From Hasllibacter sp963833115 (GTDB lineage Bacteria; Pseudomonadota; Alphaproteobacteria; Rhodobacterales; Rhodobacteraceae), in NCBI GenBank assembly GCA_963833115.1, contig CAWHWS010000002.1:2685259-2749258 (forward strand): DNA of 64,000 nt, in the 5' to 3' direction. The first letter of the stretch is position 1, and every line of letters starts with the position of its first letter. Below are positions 39,546-48,493 of this stretch, in pieces. The notes under the pieces were generated by a model. It did not search any database. It was not told where the DNA came from and saw only the letters and a list, made by a program, of their open reading frames with translations. The position numbers were made by a program, and so were the translations under genes.

Positions 39546-39914
39546 TTACTTCTTCTTGCCGGCGATGGCCTTCGCGGGGCCCTTGCGCGTGCGTGCGTTG
39601 GTATGGGTGCGCTGACCGCGGACGGGCAGGTTGCGGCGGTGCCGCAGGCCCCGGTAGCAGCCGAGATCCATCAGGCGCTTGACGTTCATCTGGTTCTCGC
39701 GGCGCAGGTCGCCCTCGACCTGGAAGTTCGCGTCGATATGCTCGCGGATCGCGAGGATGTCGGCGTCCGACAGCTCGTTCACGCGGCGCGCGGGATCGAC
39801 CCCGACCGCCTCGACGATGCTCGCCGCGCCCGAGGGGCCGATGCCGTGGATATAGGTGAGGGCGACGGGCACCCTCTTGTTCGTGGGGATGTTGACGCCG
39901 GCGATTCGAGCCAA
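39546..39914 (-). CDS. rpsM: 30S ribosomal protein S13
   Basis: 122-residue uS13 of the 30S head, contacting the 50S subunit in bridge B1. It begins MARIAGVNIPTNKRVPVALTYIHGIG and ends with the basic RHRRNLPVRGQRTHTNARTRKGPAKAIAGKKK tail. First gene after the wide adk-rpsM gap, where a promoter-like site is visible. Confidence 0.97.
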   Translation of the reverse strand: MARIAGVNIPTNKRVPVALTYIHGIGPSGAASIVEAVGVDPARRVNELSDADILAIREHIDANFQVEGDLRRENQMNVKRLMDLGCYRGLRHRRNLPVRGQRTHTNARTRKGPAKAIAGKKK

Positions 39915-40068
39915 ACCGCGCCTCCTTCTCGTGTTGCGGATCCGTGATGCCGGATCCTTTTCTCACAACCGAGGCCCGGGGCGTCGTGCCGCCGGGCCCG
40001 TTCGGATACCATTTCGACAGGGGCGGCACGGGGCCGCGCGGTGACCGAATCCCCGCTGGGGAGGGTGC

Positions 40069-40097
40069 CACCTATTAATGTCTTGACAGGCCGTCAA
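40069..40097 (-). promoter_or_regulatory. Possible promoter of rpsM-rpsK-rpoA-rplQ
   Basis: On the minus strand TTGACG (40097-40092), 17-base spacer, TAGGTG (40074-40069), in the 238-base gap between adk and rpsM. The -35 box sits in a small dyad (CTTGAC/GTCAAG) and the adjacent bases ATTAATAG are the only AT-rich patch nearby. The -10 match is weak. Confidence 0.4.
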
Positions 40098-40152
40098 GAG
40101 GGCGAACGGCGGCGCGCGCCCCCTGCCCCGCCCCCCTCTCGGCGACCGCCCG

Positions 40153-40793
40153 TCAGGCGGGCAGCGCGTCCGCGATCGCGGCCTCCACGGCGTCGGGCGA
40201 GCCCAGCCCGTCGATCACCCGGAGGCGGCCGCCGGCGTGGTAGTAGCCGATGAGCTGCGAGGTCTTCTTATAGTATTCCATGAGCCGCGTGCGCAGGCTT
40301 TCCTCGTTGTCGTCGGCGCGGCGGACCATCCGCGAATGGCCGCAGACGTCGCAGACGTCCGGGATGGCGGGGCGCTTGGTCACGTCGTGGTAGACCTCGC
40401 CGCAATCGCCGCAGGTGAAGCGCCCCGAGATGCGGCGCACGAGCGCGTCGTCGTCGACCCGCAGCTCGATGACGGCGTCGAGGCGGCTGCCCTTCTGCAC
40501 CAGGAGTTCGGCGAGCGCGTCGGCCTGCGCGAGGGTGCGGGGGAAGCCGTCGAAGATGAAGCCGCCGGAGGGTTCGGCGTCGAGCCGCTCCTCGATGAGG
40601 CCGATGACGACCTCGTCGGTGACGAGCTCGCCCGCGTCCATGATGGCGGCGACGCGGCGGCCCATCGCGGTGCCCGAAGCGCGCGCGGCGCGCAGCATGT
40701 CCCCGGTGGAGAGCTGCACCATGCCGCGATGCTCGACCAGCTTGCGCGCCTGGGTCCCTTTGCCGGCGCCGGGCGGGCCGAGGAGGATGATGT

Positions 40794-40797
<4 letters not shown>
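40153..40797 (-). CDS. adk: Adenylate kinase
   Basis: 214-residue enzyme interconverting ATP, AMP and ADP. P-loop: MNIILLGPPGAGKGTQARKL; AMP-binding LSTGDMLRAA; IFDGFPRTLAQADAL. The long-form LID carries a four-cysteine zinc site, CGDCGEVYH...CDVCGHS, more typical of Gram-positives but also seen in alphaproteobacteria. The start ATG overlaps the secY stop (ATGA). Confidence 0.97.
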
Positions 40798-42152
<1,355 letters not shown>

Positions 42153-42239
42153 GGGTTCGTCCCTCGTCCTGGGGCATGTCCGCCCGGCGGAGCAGACCTA
42201 AGGGGCGGCGCGGCGCGCCACAACCGCCCCGGTGAGGCG

Positions 42240-42722
42240 TCAGGCGTCGGCGGTGGCGGGGGCGGCCGCGACCGTGAGCGAGCCGCCCGCAGCCTCCGCG
42301 GCGGCGACGGCCGCGCGGCTCGCGCCGGTGACCGTGATCGTCAGCGCGCCGGTGACCTCGCCCTGCGCCATGACGCGCACGCCGTCGCGCACGCGGCGCA
42401 CGAGGCCCGAGGCGACGAGCGCGTCCTCGGTGATGGCGCCCGCGTCGAGCTTGCCGGCGTCGACGAACTTCTGGATCAGGCCGAGGTTGATGACGGTGTA
42501 GCGCTTGCGGTTGGGCTTGTTGAAGCCGCGCTTGGGCAGGCGCTGGTAGAGCGGCATCTGGCCGCCCTCGTAGCCGTTGATGGCGACGCCGGAGCGGGAC
42601 TTCTGACCCTTGATGCCGCGGCCGGCGGTCTTGCCGGTGCCGGAGCCCGGGCCGCGGCCGACGCGCTTGGCCTTCTTGGCGGCGCCGGGATTGTCGCTGA
42701 GCTGATTGAGGCGGATGCCCAT
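42240..42722 (-). CDS. rplO: 50S ribosomal protein L15
   Basis: 160-residue uL15. The N-terminal LNQLSDNPGAAKKAKRVGRGPGSGTGKTAGRGIKGQKSRSG is the glycine/lysine-rich loop entering 23S rRNA; a globular C-terminal part follows. ATG 42722 is preferred over an upstream frame that reads only Ala/Arg/Pro. The normal upstream neighbour rpmD is displaced by 1.3 kb because an acyltransferase gene lies in between. Confidence 0.96.
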   Translation of the reverse strand: MGIRLNQLSDNPGAAKKAKRVGRGPGSGTGKTAGRGIKGQKSRSGVAINGYEGGQMPLYQRLPKRGFNKPNRKRYTVINLGLIQKFVDAGKLDAGAITEDALVASGLVRRVRDGVRVMAQGEVTGALTITVTGASRAAVAAAEAAGGSLTVAAAPATADA

Positions 42723-42817
42723 GGTGCTTCTCCTGGATGGGCCGGACGCGCCCCGCGGGAAGCGGATGGGGCGGACGCGGCGTGGGTCGGCCGGGCGGCC
42801 GGACGGAAGGGCGCCTC

Positions 42818-43981
42818 CTAGCGCCGCCGCGGGACGCTGGCAAGGCGCGCGGCGGGCGCCACGGTCGCCGATGCGAGGACGGGCGGCGCGGCCGGCCGGG
42901 ACGCCGGATCGGCGCGCGCCGGCCCGCGGGCCGGCAGCAGGCGGGCCTTGAGCCAAGCCTGCGCGGGCCGTTCGAGGACGAGGACGGAGACCCGGGCGAT
43001 CGCGAGGAGGAGGAAGAGCGTCACCGCCCCCGCGGCCGGCCAGGGCATGACCTCGAGGATGCCGACTCCGAGGAGCAGGTAGAGGATCGGCATGTGCAGG
43101 AGGTACAGGCTATAGGAGATGCCGCCGAGCCAACGCAGCGGCTCCACCGACAGGACGCGGAACGGGCCCGCCGCCATGAGCGCGCAGAGGAGGAAGGCGA
43201 TCGGATATCCCACCGCGACGGGGTCGAGGAAGAGCGGCAGCGCGGGTTGCCCGAACGACTCGCGCACCGCCGGGATGGCGAAGGGCGTCGACGCAAGGAG
43301 CAGCCAGGCGAGGGCGGCCACCGCGGGATGGCGGCCCGCCGCGCGGAAGGCGTCCGGGCGCGGCCGGTAGGCGCGCGCGACGGCGCAGCCGGCGAGGAAG
43401 ACGTGGACATAGTAGAAGATCCAGCGATGCGCCGGAGACGCCGACCATGCCAGCGCCCCCAGGACGACGGACGCCGCGATCAGCGCGACCGCGACGAGGC
43501 CGAAGCGCCCGGCGGAGGCCCCGAACCACAGCAGCAGGAACAGGACGTAGAAATGCAGCTCGACCGGCACCGACCATAGGACGCCGGTGCCCTCGATCAG
43601 GAGGACGTTGCGCAGCAGCTCGCCGGCCGTGTCGAAGGAATAGCCCGAATGCCCGAAGGCGACGAAGAGGAAGCAGCCCCCCAGGATCGCCGCGTAGAAG
43701 AGCGGCAGCACGCGGCTGCCGCGGCTCACGGCGTAGGACCGCACGCCGCGGGCGTCGAACGGCCGGTGGAGGTAGAGGAACGCCATGAGAAAGCCGCTCA
43801 GGACGTAGAAGAGGAGGACGCCCATGCCGCCCAGGCCGCCGGCCGTGATCCCGGGCATGAACCCGTAATGGGCCATGTGGTCGACGACGACCGCAAGGGC
43901 CGCGAGGCCGCGGGCGCCGTCGAGCAGCGGCAGGTGGCCCGGCGGCTCGGCCGCCGCCGGCGGATCGACGGCTTCGGTCAT
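42818..43981 (-). CDS. Acyltransferase-3 family membrane protein inserted in the ribosomal operon
   Basis: 387-residue membrane protein with about ten hydrophobic helices. The N-terminal motif HLPLLDGARGLAALAVVVDHMAHYG has the family's conserved His (His35). The order of helices (GMGVLLFYVLSGFLMAFLYLHR; SRGSRVLPLFYAAILGGC; WSVPVELHFYVLFLLLW; LRWLGGISYSLYLLHMPILYLLLG) matches the acyltransferase-3/OafB group, which adds acetyl or acyl groups to surface polysaccharides, lipopolysaccharide or other cell-envelope glycans. It ends with an Ala/Arg/Pro-rich cytoplasmic tail. The gene lies in the same direction between rpmD and rplO, where ribosomal operons normally have none. The substrate is unknown. 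Confidence 0.88.
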   Translation of the reverse strand: MTEAVDPPAAAEPPGHLPLLDGARGLAALAVVVDHMAHYGFMPGITAGGLGGMGVLLFYVLSGFLMAFLYLHRPFDARGVRSYAVSRGSRVLPLFYAAILGGCFLFVAFGHSGYSFDTAGELLRNVLLIEGTGVLWSVPVELHFYVLFLLLWFGASAGRFGLVAVALIAASVVLGALAWSASPAHRWIFYYVHVFLAGCAVARAYRPRPDAFRAAGRHPAVAALAWLLLASTPFAIPAVRESFGQPALPLFLDPVAVGYPIAFLLCALMAAGPFRVLSVEPLRWLGGISYSLYLLHMPILYLLLGVGILEVMPWPAAGAVTLFLLLAIARVSVLVLERPAQAWLKARLLPARGPARADPASRPAAPPVLASATVAPAARLASVPRRR

Positions 43982-44064
43982 GTCGGCGCCCCCCCTGACG
44001 TAGGGGGAGGCCTAGGGTGGCGGCCCCGAGGGGTCCAGCGAAATCGTCGCTCGGAGGGAGACGA

Positions 44065-44250
44065 TCAGCCTCGTTCCTCGATGATCTCCACCAGATGGGG
44101 AACGGTGGCGACCATGCCGCGGATGGAGGGGGTGTCCTCCAGCTCGCGGGTGCGGTGCATCTTGTTGAGGCCGAGGCCGATCAGGACGGCCCGCTGCTTG
44201 GCGGGGCGGCGGATGGGCGAGCCCACCTGCTTGACGACGATGGTCGGCAT
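44065..44250 (-). CDS. rpmD: 50S ribosomal protein L30
   Basis: 61-residue uL30: MPTIVVKQVGSPIRRPAKQR at the start, GLGLNKMHRTRELEDTPSIRGMVATVPHLVEI following. The start ATG shares a base with the rpsE stop (TGATG). Downstream lies the acyltransferase gene instead of rplO. Confidence 0.96.
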   Translation of the reverse strand: MPTIVVKQVGSPIRRPAKQRAVLIGLGLNKMHRTRELEDTPSIRGMVATVPHLVEIIEERG

Positions 44251-44840
44251 CAGTTGCCCTCCGGGACGAGCTCGGCCACCTCGGGGGTGTCCTCGGTCTT
44301 GCCGTCGCGCGGCAGGATGTCGGCGACCTTCTTGCCGCGGCGCTGCGCGACCATGCGGGGCGAGCTCTCGCGCTGCAGGCCGTCGAGCGTCGCGCGGATC
44401 ATGTTGTAGGGGTTCTGCGAGCCCTGCGACTTGGCGACGACGTCCTGGATGCCGAGCATCTCGAACACGGCGCGCATCGGGCCGCCGGCGATGATCCCGG
44501 TGCCCTGCGGCGCGGTGCGCATGATGACCCGGCCGGCGCCATGGCGGCCTTCCTGGTCGTGGTGGAGGGTGCGGCTCTCGCGCAGAGGCACGCGGATCAG
44601 GTTGCGGCGGGCGCTCTCGGTGGCCTTGCGGATGGCCTCGGGGACCTCCTTGGCCTTGCCTTTGCCGAAGCCGACGCGGCCCTTCTGATCGCCCACGACG
44701 ACGAGCGCCGCGAAGCCGAAGCGCTTGCCGCCCTTGACCGTCTTGGACACCCGGTTGATCGCGACCAGGCGGTCGGCGAATTCGGGGTTCTCGTCGCGGC
44801 GACCGCGTCCGCCGCCGCCCCTGTTGCTGTCTCGTGCCAT
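44250..44840 (-). CDS. rpsE: 30S ribosomal protein S5
   Basis: 196-residue uS5, involved in decoding accuracy. ATG 44840 begins MARDSNRGGGGRGRRDENPEF, then RLVAINRVSKTVKGGKRFGFAALVVVGDQKGRVGFGKGKAKEVPEAIRKA and the GTGIIAGGPMRAVFEMLGIQDVVAKSQGSQNPYN domain. The upstream in-frame ATG at 44912 has no family similarity. A 130-base gap with a stem-loop separates it from rplR. Confidence 0.97.
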   Translation of the reverse strand: MARDSNRGGGGRGRRDENPEFADRLVAINRVSKTVKGGKRFGFAALVVVGDQKGRVGFGKGKAKEVPEAIRKATESARRNLIRVPLRESRTLHHDQEGRHGAGRVIMRTAPQGTGIIAGGPMRAVFEMLGIQDVVAKSQGSQNPYNMIRATLDGLQRESSPRMVAQRRGKKVADILPRDGKTEDTPEVAELVPEGN

Positions 44841-44942
44841 GCTGGCTCCTCCGGCCCCTCGGGGCCCTTGTGTCTTCGCCGATCCCGGTCGGGCGCAGGC
44901 CCGCCTGATCATCGAGGCGGGGGTGCCGCCTTCGCGTCGCCT

Positions 44943-44966
44943 CCCGGCCGGACGGGGCCGGCCGGG
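44943..44966 (-). terminator. Stem-loop between rplR and rpsE
   Basis: CCCGGCCGG / CCGGCCGGG with loop ACGGGG, five bases after the rplR stop. It lies inside the operon, so it is more likely a partial terminator or mRNA end-stabiliser than a full stop. Confidence 0.4.
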
Positions 44967-44970
44967 GGGT

Positions 44971-45330
44971 CTAGATGCGCAGCCCGCCCTCGCGCGCGGC
45001 GTCGGCCAGAGCCTTCACCTTGCCGTGGAACAGGAAGCCTCCACGGTCGAAATAGGCCTCCTCGATGCCGGCGGCCTTGGCGCGCTCGGCGATCGCGGCG
45101 CCCACCTTGGCGGCGGCCTCCACGTTGCCGCGGCCGACCACGCCCAGATCCTTCTCCAGGGTGGAGGCGGCGGCGATGGTGCGGCCCTGCACGTCGTCGA
45201 TCAGCTGGACGCTGATGTTCTTGTTGCTGCGGTGGACGGAGAGGCGCACGCGCCCCGCCGCGACGCTGCGCAGCTTGTTCCGGACGCGCAGGCGGCGACG
45301 CAGGAACAGATCCCGTTTGCTATTGGCCAT
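44971..45330 (-). CDS. rplR: 50S ribosomal protein L18
   Basis: 119-residue uL18, binding 5S rRNA. Contains RRRLRVRNKLRSVAAGRVRLSVHRSNKNISVQLIDDVQGRTIAAASTLEKDL and the C-terminal FDRGGFLFHGKVKALADAAREGGLRI. Ten bases downstream of rplF. Confidence 0.97.
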   Translation of the reverse strand: MANSKRDLFLRRRLRVRNKLRSVAAGRVRLSVHRSNKNISVQLIDDVQGRTIAAASTLEKDLGVVGRGNVEAAAKVGAAIAERAKAAGIEEAYFDRGGFLFHGKVKALADAAREGGLRI

Positions 45331-45340
45331 CTGGCGCTCC

Positions 45341-45874
45341 TTACTTCTTCTTGCCTTCCTTGCGGAAGACGTGCTCGCCCTTGTAGCGGATGCCCTTGCC
45401 TTTGTAGGGCTCGGGCTTGCGGTACTGGCGGATGTTGGCGGCGACCTGCCCGACCTCCTGCTCGTCGATCCCCTCGACGATCACGACGGTCTGCTTCGGC
45501 GCCGTCACCGTGACGCCCTCGGGCGCCTCGTAGTTCACGTCGTGCGAGAGGCCGAGGTTCAGCTTCAGGACCTGGCCCTGCATCTGCGCCCGGTAGCCGA
45601 CGCCCTGGATCTCCAGCTCCTTCTTGAAGCCGGTGGTGACCCCGGTGACGCAGTTCGCGATCTGCGTGCGGGACATGCCCCATTGCTGGCGCGCGCGCTT
45701 GGACTTGCCGCGGGGGGTGACGGTGATCTTGCCGTCCTCCACCGCGATCGCGACGTCGTCCGTCGCGGTGAACGCGCGGGCGCCCTTGGGGCCCTTCACG
45801 TTGACGGTGCGGCCGCTGACGCTCGCCTCCACGCCGGAGGGAAGCTGCACGGGCACCTTGCCGATTCTGCTCAT
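45341..45874 (-). CDS. rplF: 50S ribosomal protein L6
   Basis: 177-residue uL6: MSRIGKVPVQLPSGVEASVS start and the C-terminal KPEPYKGKGIRYKGEHVFRKEGKKK. It sits near the GTPase-associated centre. ATG 45874 chosen by similarity; the frame upstream overlaps rpsH and reads Ser/Arg-rich. Confidence 0.97.
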   Translation of the reverse strand: MSRIGKVPVQLPSGVEASVSGRTVNVKGPKGARAFTATDDVAIAVEDGKITVTPRGKSKRARQQWGMSRTQIANCVTGVTTGFKKELEIQGVGYRAQMQGQVLKLNLGLSHDVNYEAPEGVTVTAPKQTVVIVEGIDEQEVGQVAANIRQYRKPEPYKGKGIRYKGEHVFRKEGKKK

Positions 45875-45884
45875 GCCATTCTCC

Positions 45885-46277
45885 TCAGAAGACCGTGCAG
45901 AGCACTTCGCCGCCGACGTTCCCCGCCCGCGCGTTAGCGTCAGACATGACGCCCTGCGGGGTGGAGACGATGGCGACGCCGAGGCCCTGGCGCACGGAGG
46001 GAAGCTCGGACGCGCCCATGTAGACGCGGCGGCCGGGCTTGGAGACGCGCTTGACCTCGCGGATGACCGGCACGCCCTCGTAGTACTTGAGGGAGATGTC
46101 GATCGCGGGGTGGCCATCCGTGCCGGTCGTCTTCTCGTAGCCGCGGATGTAGCCCTCGTCCGCGAGCACGTCGAGCACCCAGGCGCGCAGCTTGGAGGCC
46201 GGCGTCTGGACCACGGACTTGCCGCGCATCTGGGCGTTGCGGATGCGGGTGAGCATGTCGCCGATGGGATCGTTCAT
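45885..46277 (-). CDS. rpsH: 30S ribosomal protein S8
   Basis: 130-residue uS8, MNDPIGDMLTRIRNAQMRGK at the start, with the conserved ending RQGLGVAIVSTPQGVMSDANARAGNVGGEVLCTVF. In E. coli this protein represses the spc operon by binding its mRNA near rplE; whether that site is conserved cannot be judged here. Confidence 0.97.
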   Translation of the reverse strand: MNDPIGDMLTRIRNAQMRGKSVVQTPASKLRAWVLDVLADEGYIRGYEKTTGTDGHPAIDISLKYYEGVPVIREVKRVSKPGRRVYMGASELPSVRQGLGVAIVSTPQGVMSDANARAGNVGGEVLCTVF

Positions 46278-46291
46278 TGCGTGTCCCTCCC

Positions 46292-46597
46292 CTACCAGCT
46301 CGACTTGACCATGCCGGGGATCTGCCCGGCGGAGCCGAGATCGCGCAGGGCGATCCGGTTGATCTTCAGCTTGCGGTAGTACCCGCGGGGCCGGCCCGTG
46401 AGCTGGCAGCGGTTGTGCAGGCGCACGGCCGAGGAGTTGCGCGGGAGCTTGGCGAGCTTGAGGCGCGCGTGGAAGCGCTCCTCCACGGTCAGGCTCTCGT
46501 CGGTCGCGATCTCCTTGAGGGCGGCGCGCTTGGAGGCGTACTGCTTCACCAGGCGCTCGCGCTTCTTCTCGCGCTCGATCATGGACTTCTTGGCCAT
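46292..46597 (-). CDS. rpsN: 30S ribosomal protein S14 (zinc-free form)
   Basis: 101-residue uS14 without the CxxC zinc motifs, the long form usual in proteobacteria: MAKKSMIEREKKRERLVKQY start, HNRCQLTGRPRGYYRKLKINRIALRDLGSAGQIPGMVKSSW end. The ATG overlaps the rplE stop by one base (TAATG). Confidence 0.97.
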   Translation of the reverse strand: MAKKSMIEREKKRERLVKQYASKRAALKEIATDESLTVEERFHARLKLAKLPRNSSAVRLHNRCQLTGRPRGYYRKLKINRIALRDLGSAGQIPGMVKSSW

Positions 46598-47175
46598 TAC
46601 TTGTCCCCTCCGGCTTCGCCGGCGAACGGCAGGTTGAACTCCTTGAGGAGGGCCTTCGCCTCCTCGTCGGTCTTGGCGGTCGTGGCGATGATGATGTCCA
46701 TGCCGCGCACCTCGTCGACTTTGTCGTAGTCGATCTCGGGGAACACGATGTGCTCCTTGAGGCCCATCGCGTAGTTGCCGCGGCCGTCGAAGGCCGTCGG
46801 CTTCACGCCCCGGAAGTCGCGCACGCGCGGCAGGGCGATGGTGATGAGCCGGTCGAGGAACTCGTACATGCGCGGGCCGCGCAGCGTCACCTTGGTCCCG
46901 AGCGGCATGTCCTCGCGGACGCGGAAGCCGGCGATCGACTTCTTGGCCTTGGTGATCACGGCCTTCTGGCCGGCGATCAGCGTCAGGTCGGCCTGCGCGG
47001 AGCGGACCTTCTTGGTGTCGTTCACGGCCTGACCGACGCCCATGTTCAGCACGATCTTGTCGAGCCGAGGGATCATCATGTCGTTGGTGTAGCCGAACTT
47101 CTCCTTGAGCGCGGGCTTGATCCGGCTCTGGAACTCGGCCTTGAGCCGCGGCGTGTATTCTGCGCTGTCGAGCAT
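46597..47175 (-). CDS. rplE: 50S ribosomal protein L5
   Basis: 192-residue uL5, part of the 5S rRNA complex. Contains MMIPRLDKIVLNMGVGQAVNDTKKVRSAQADLTLIAGQKAVITKAKKSIAGFRVREDMPLGTKVTLRG and FPEIDYDKVDEVRGMDIIIATTAKTDEEAKALLKEFNLPF. Overlaps both neighbours by one base, indicating tight coupling. Confidence 0.97.
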   Translation of the reverse strand: MLDSAEYTPRLKAEFQSRIKPALKEKFGYTNDMMIPRLDKIVLNMGVGQAVNDTKKVRSAQADLTLIAGQKAVITKAKKSIAGFRVREDMPLGTKVTLRGPRMYEFLDRLITIALPRVRDFRGVKPTAFDGRGNYAMGLKEHIVFPEIDYDKVDEVRGMDIIIATTAKTDEEAKALLKEFNLPFAGEAGGDK

Positions 47176-47480
47176 CAGATCGTGTCCCCCGTGGTCTTGG
47201 CGAAGCGGACCTTCTTGCCGTCCTCGACGCGGAAGCCGACGCGGGTCGGCTTGCCGTTGGCGTCCACCACCGCGAGGTTGCTGAGGTCGATGGGCATCGG
47301 CTGCGGCATGCGGCCGCCCTGCGACGTCTGCGACTGCTTCACGTGGCGGATCGCCACGTTCAGCCCGTCGACCACGGCCTTGCCCGTCTTGGGCGAGACG
47401 AGCGTGACGTCGCCCGTGCGGCCCCGGTCCTTGCCGGTCAGGACGATCACGTGATCGCCCTTCTTGATCTTGGCGGCCAT
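47175..47480 (-). CDS. rplX: 50S ribosomal protein L24
   Basis: 101-residue uL24, an assembly initiator near the exit tunnel. KOW motif: IKKGDHVIVLTGKDRGRTGDVTLVSPKTGKAVVDGLNVAIRHVKQSQTSQGG. The start overlaps the rplN stop (TGATG). Confidence 0.97.
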   Translation of the reverse strand: MAAKIKKGDHVIVLTGKDRGRTGDVTLVSPKTGKAVVDGLNVAIRHVKQSQTSQGGRMPQPMPIDLSNLAVVDANGKPTRVGFRVEDGKKVRFAKTTGDTI

Positions 47481-47848
47481 CAGAGCACCTCCGGAGCCAG
47501 CGAGATGATCTTCATGAAGTTCTTGGCGCGAAGCTCGCGCACCACGGGGCCGAAGATGCGGGTGCCCACGGGCTCGTTGGCGTTGTTCAGGATGACGGCG
47601 GCGTTGCCGTCGAAGCGGATGGCGGTCCCGTCCTCGCGGCGGACCTCCTTGGCGGTGCGCACGACGACGGCCTTGCGGACGTCGCCCTTCTTCACGCGTC
47701 CGCGGGGGATCGCCTCCTTGACGGACACCACGATGATGTCGCCGACGGACGCGTAGCGGCGGTGCGAGCCGCCCAGCACCTTGATGCACTGGACGCGCCG
47801 CGCGCCGGAATTGTCGGCGACCTCCAGGTTGGTCTGCATCTGGATCAT
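47480..47848 (-). CDS. rplN: 50S ribosomal protein L14
   Basis: 122-residue uL14 at the subunit interface: MIQMQTNLEVADNSGARRVQ start, then CIKVLGGSHRRYASVGDIIVVSVKEAIPRGRVKKGDVRKAVVVRTAKEVRREDGTAIRFDGNAAVI. A 60-base gap with a GC palindrome lies upstream. Confidence 0.97.
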   Translation of the reverse strand: MIQMQTNLEVADNSGARRVQCIKVLGGSHRRYASVGDIIVVSVKEAIPRGRVKKGDVRKAVVVRTAKEVRREDGTAIRFDGNAAVILNNANEPVGTRIFGPVVRELRAKNFMKIISLAPEVL

Positions 47849-47867
47849 GTGGGTCTCTCCCGACCTG

Positions 47868-47883
47868 CGGGGGCGCGCCCCCG
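47868..47883 (-). terminator. GC palindrome between rpsQ and rplN
   Basis: CGGGGGCGCGCCCCCG, a perfect 16-base palindrome that can fold as a six-pair stem with a CGCG loop. Intra-operon position; possible attenuation or processing site, or just chance in GC-rich DNA. Confidence 0.3.
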
Positions 47884-47908
47884 GGGTTTCGATTGAGCCG
47901 GAAGGGGA

Positions 47909-48145
47909 TCAGGCCTCGGCCGTGATCACCTCCCAGCGCTTGGTCTTCGAGATCGGCGCGCATTCCTGGATGCGGACGGAATCGCCGGTCTTGTAGGCGT
48001 TGGCGGGGTCGTGCGCCCGGTACTTCTTGGACGAGCGGACCGTCTTGTGCAGGAGCGGGTGCGTGTAGCGGCGCTCGACGAGGACGGTGACCGTCTGCTC
48101 GTTCTTGTCGCTGGTCACGGTGCCGGTGAGGATGCGCTTGGGCAT
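47909..48145 (-). CDS. rpsQ: 30S ribosomal protein S17
   Basis: 78-residue uS17: MPKRILTGTVTSDKNEQTVT start, VLVERRYTHPLLHKTVRSSKKYRAHDP core. Three bases separate its start from the rpmC stop. Confidence 0.97.
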   Translation of the reverse strand: MPKRILTGTVTSDKNEQTVTVLVERRYTHPLLHKTVRSSKKYRAHDPANAYKTGDSVRIQECAPISKTKRWEVITAEA

Positions 48146-48148
48146 GGA

Positions 48149-48370
48149 TCAGGCCTCCGCTTCGGTGGTCGCGGCCTGCACGGCCTTCTGGTTGAGGATC
48201 GTCTTCACGCGGGCGACCTCGCGGCGCACGACGCGGATGCGGGCGGTGTTCTCGAGCTGGCTCGTCGCCTGCTGGAAGCGGAGGTTGAAGGCCTCCTTCT
48301 TGAGCTCGACCAGCCGCGTTCGCAGCTCGTCGGGCGTCTTGGCTCGCATCTCGGAGGCGTCCATCGCCAT
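48149..48370 (-). CDS. rpmC: 50S ribosomal protein L29
   Basis: 73-residue uL29, a two-helix protein at the tunnel exit. Conserved RAKTPDELRTRLVELKKEAFNLRFQQATSQLENTARIRVVRREVARVKTIL. It is separated from rplP, its usual immediate neighbour, by an oxygenase gene and a terminator-like hairpin, so it may be the first gene of a separate transcript. Confidence 0.96.
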   Translation of the reverse strand: MAMDASEMRAKTPDELRTRLVELKKEAFNLRFQQATSQLENTARIRVVRREVARVKTILNQKAVQAATTEAEA

Positions 48371-48493
48371 CGTCCTTTCGACATCACCGGGAGGCCCTGC
48401 GCGCGGATCGCGCGGGTCACCCCGAACCCGGTGGAGTAAGAGTGAGCGCCGCCCCTAACGCCGGGGCCCGCGGGGCGCAAGGGGGGTCGCGCG

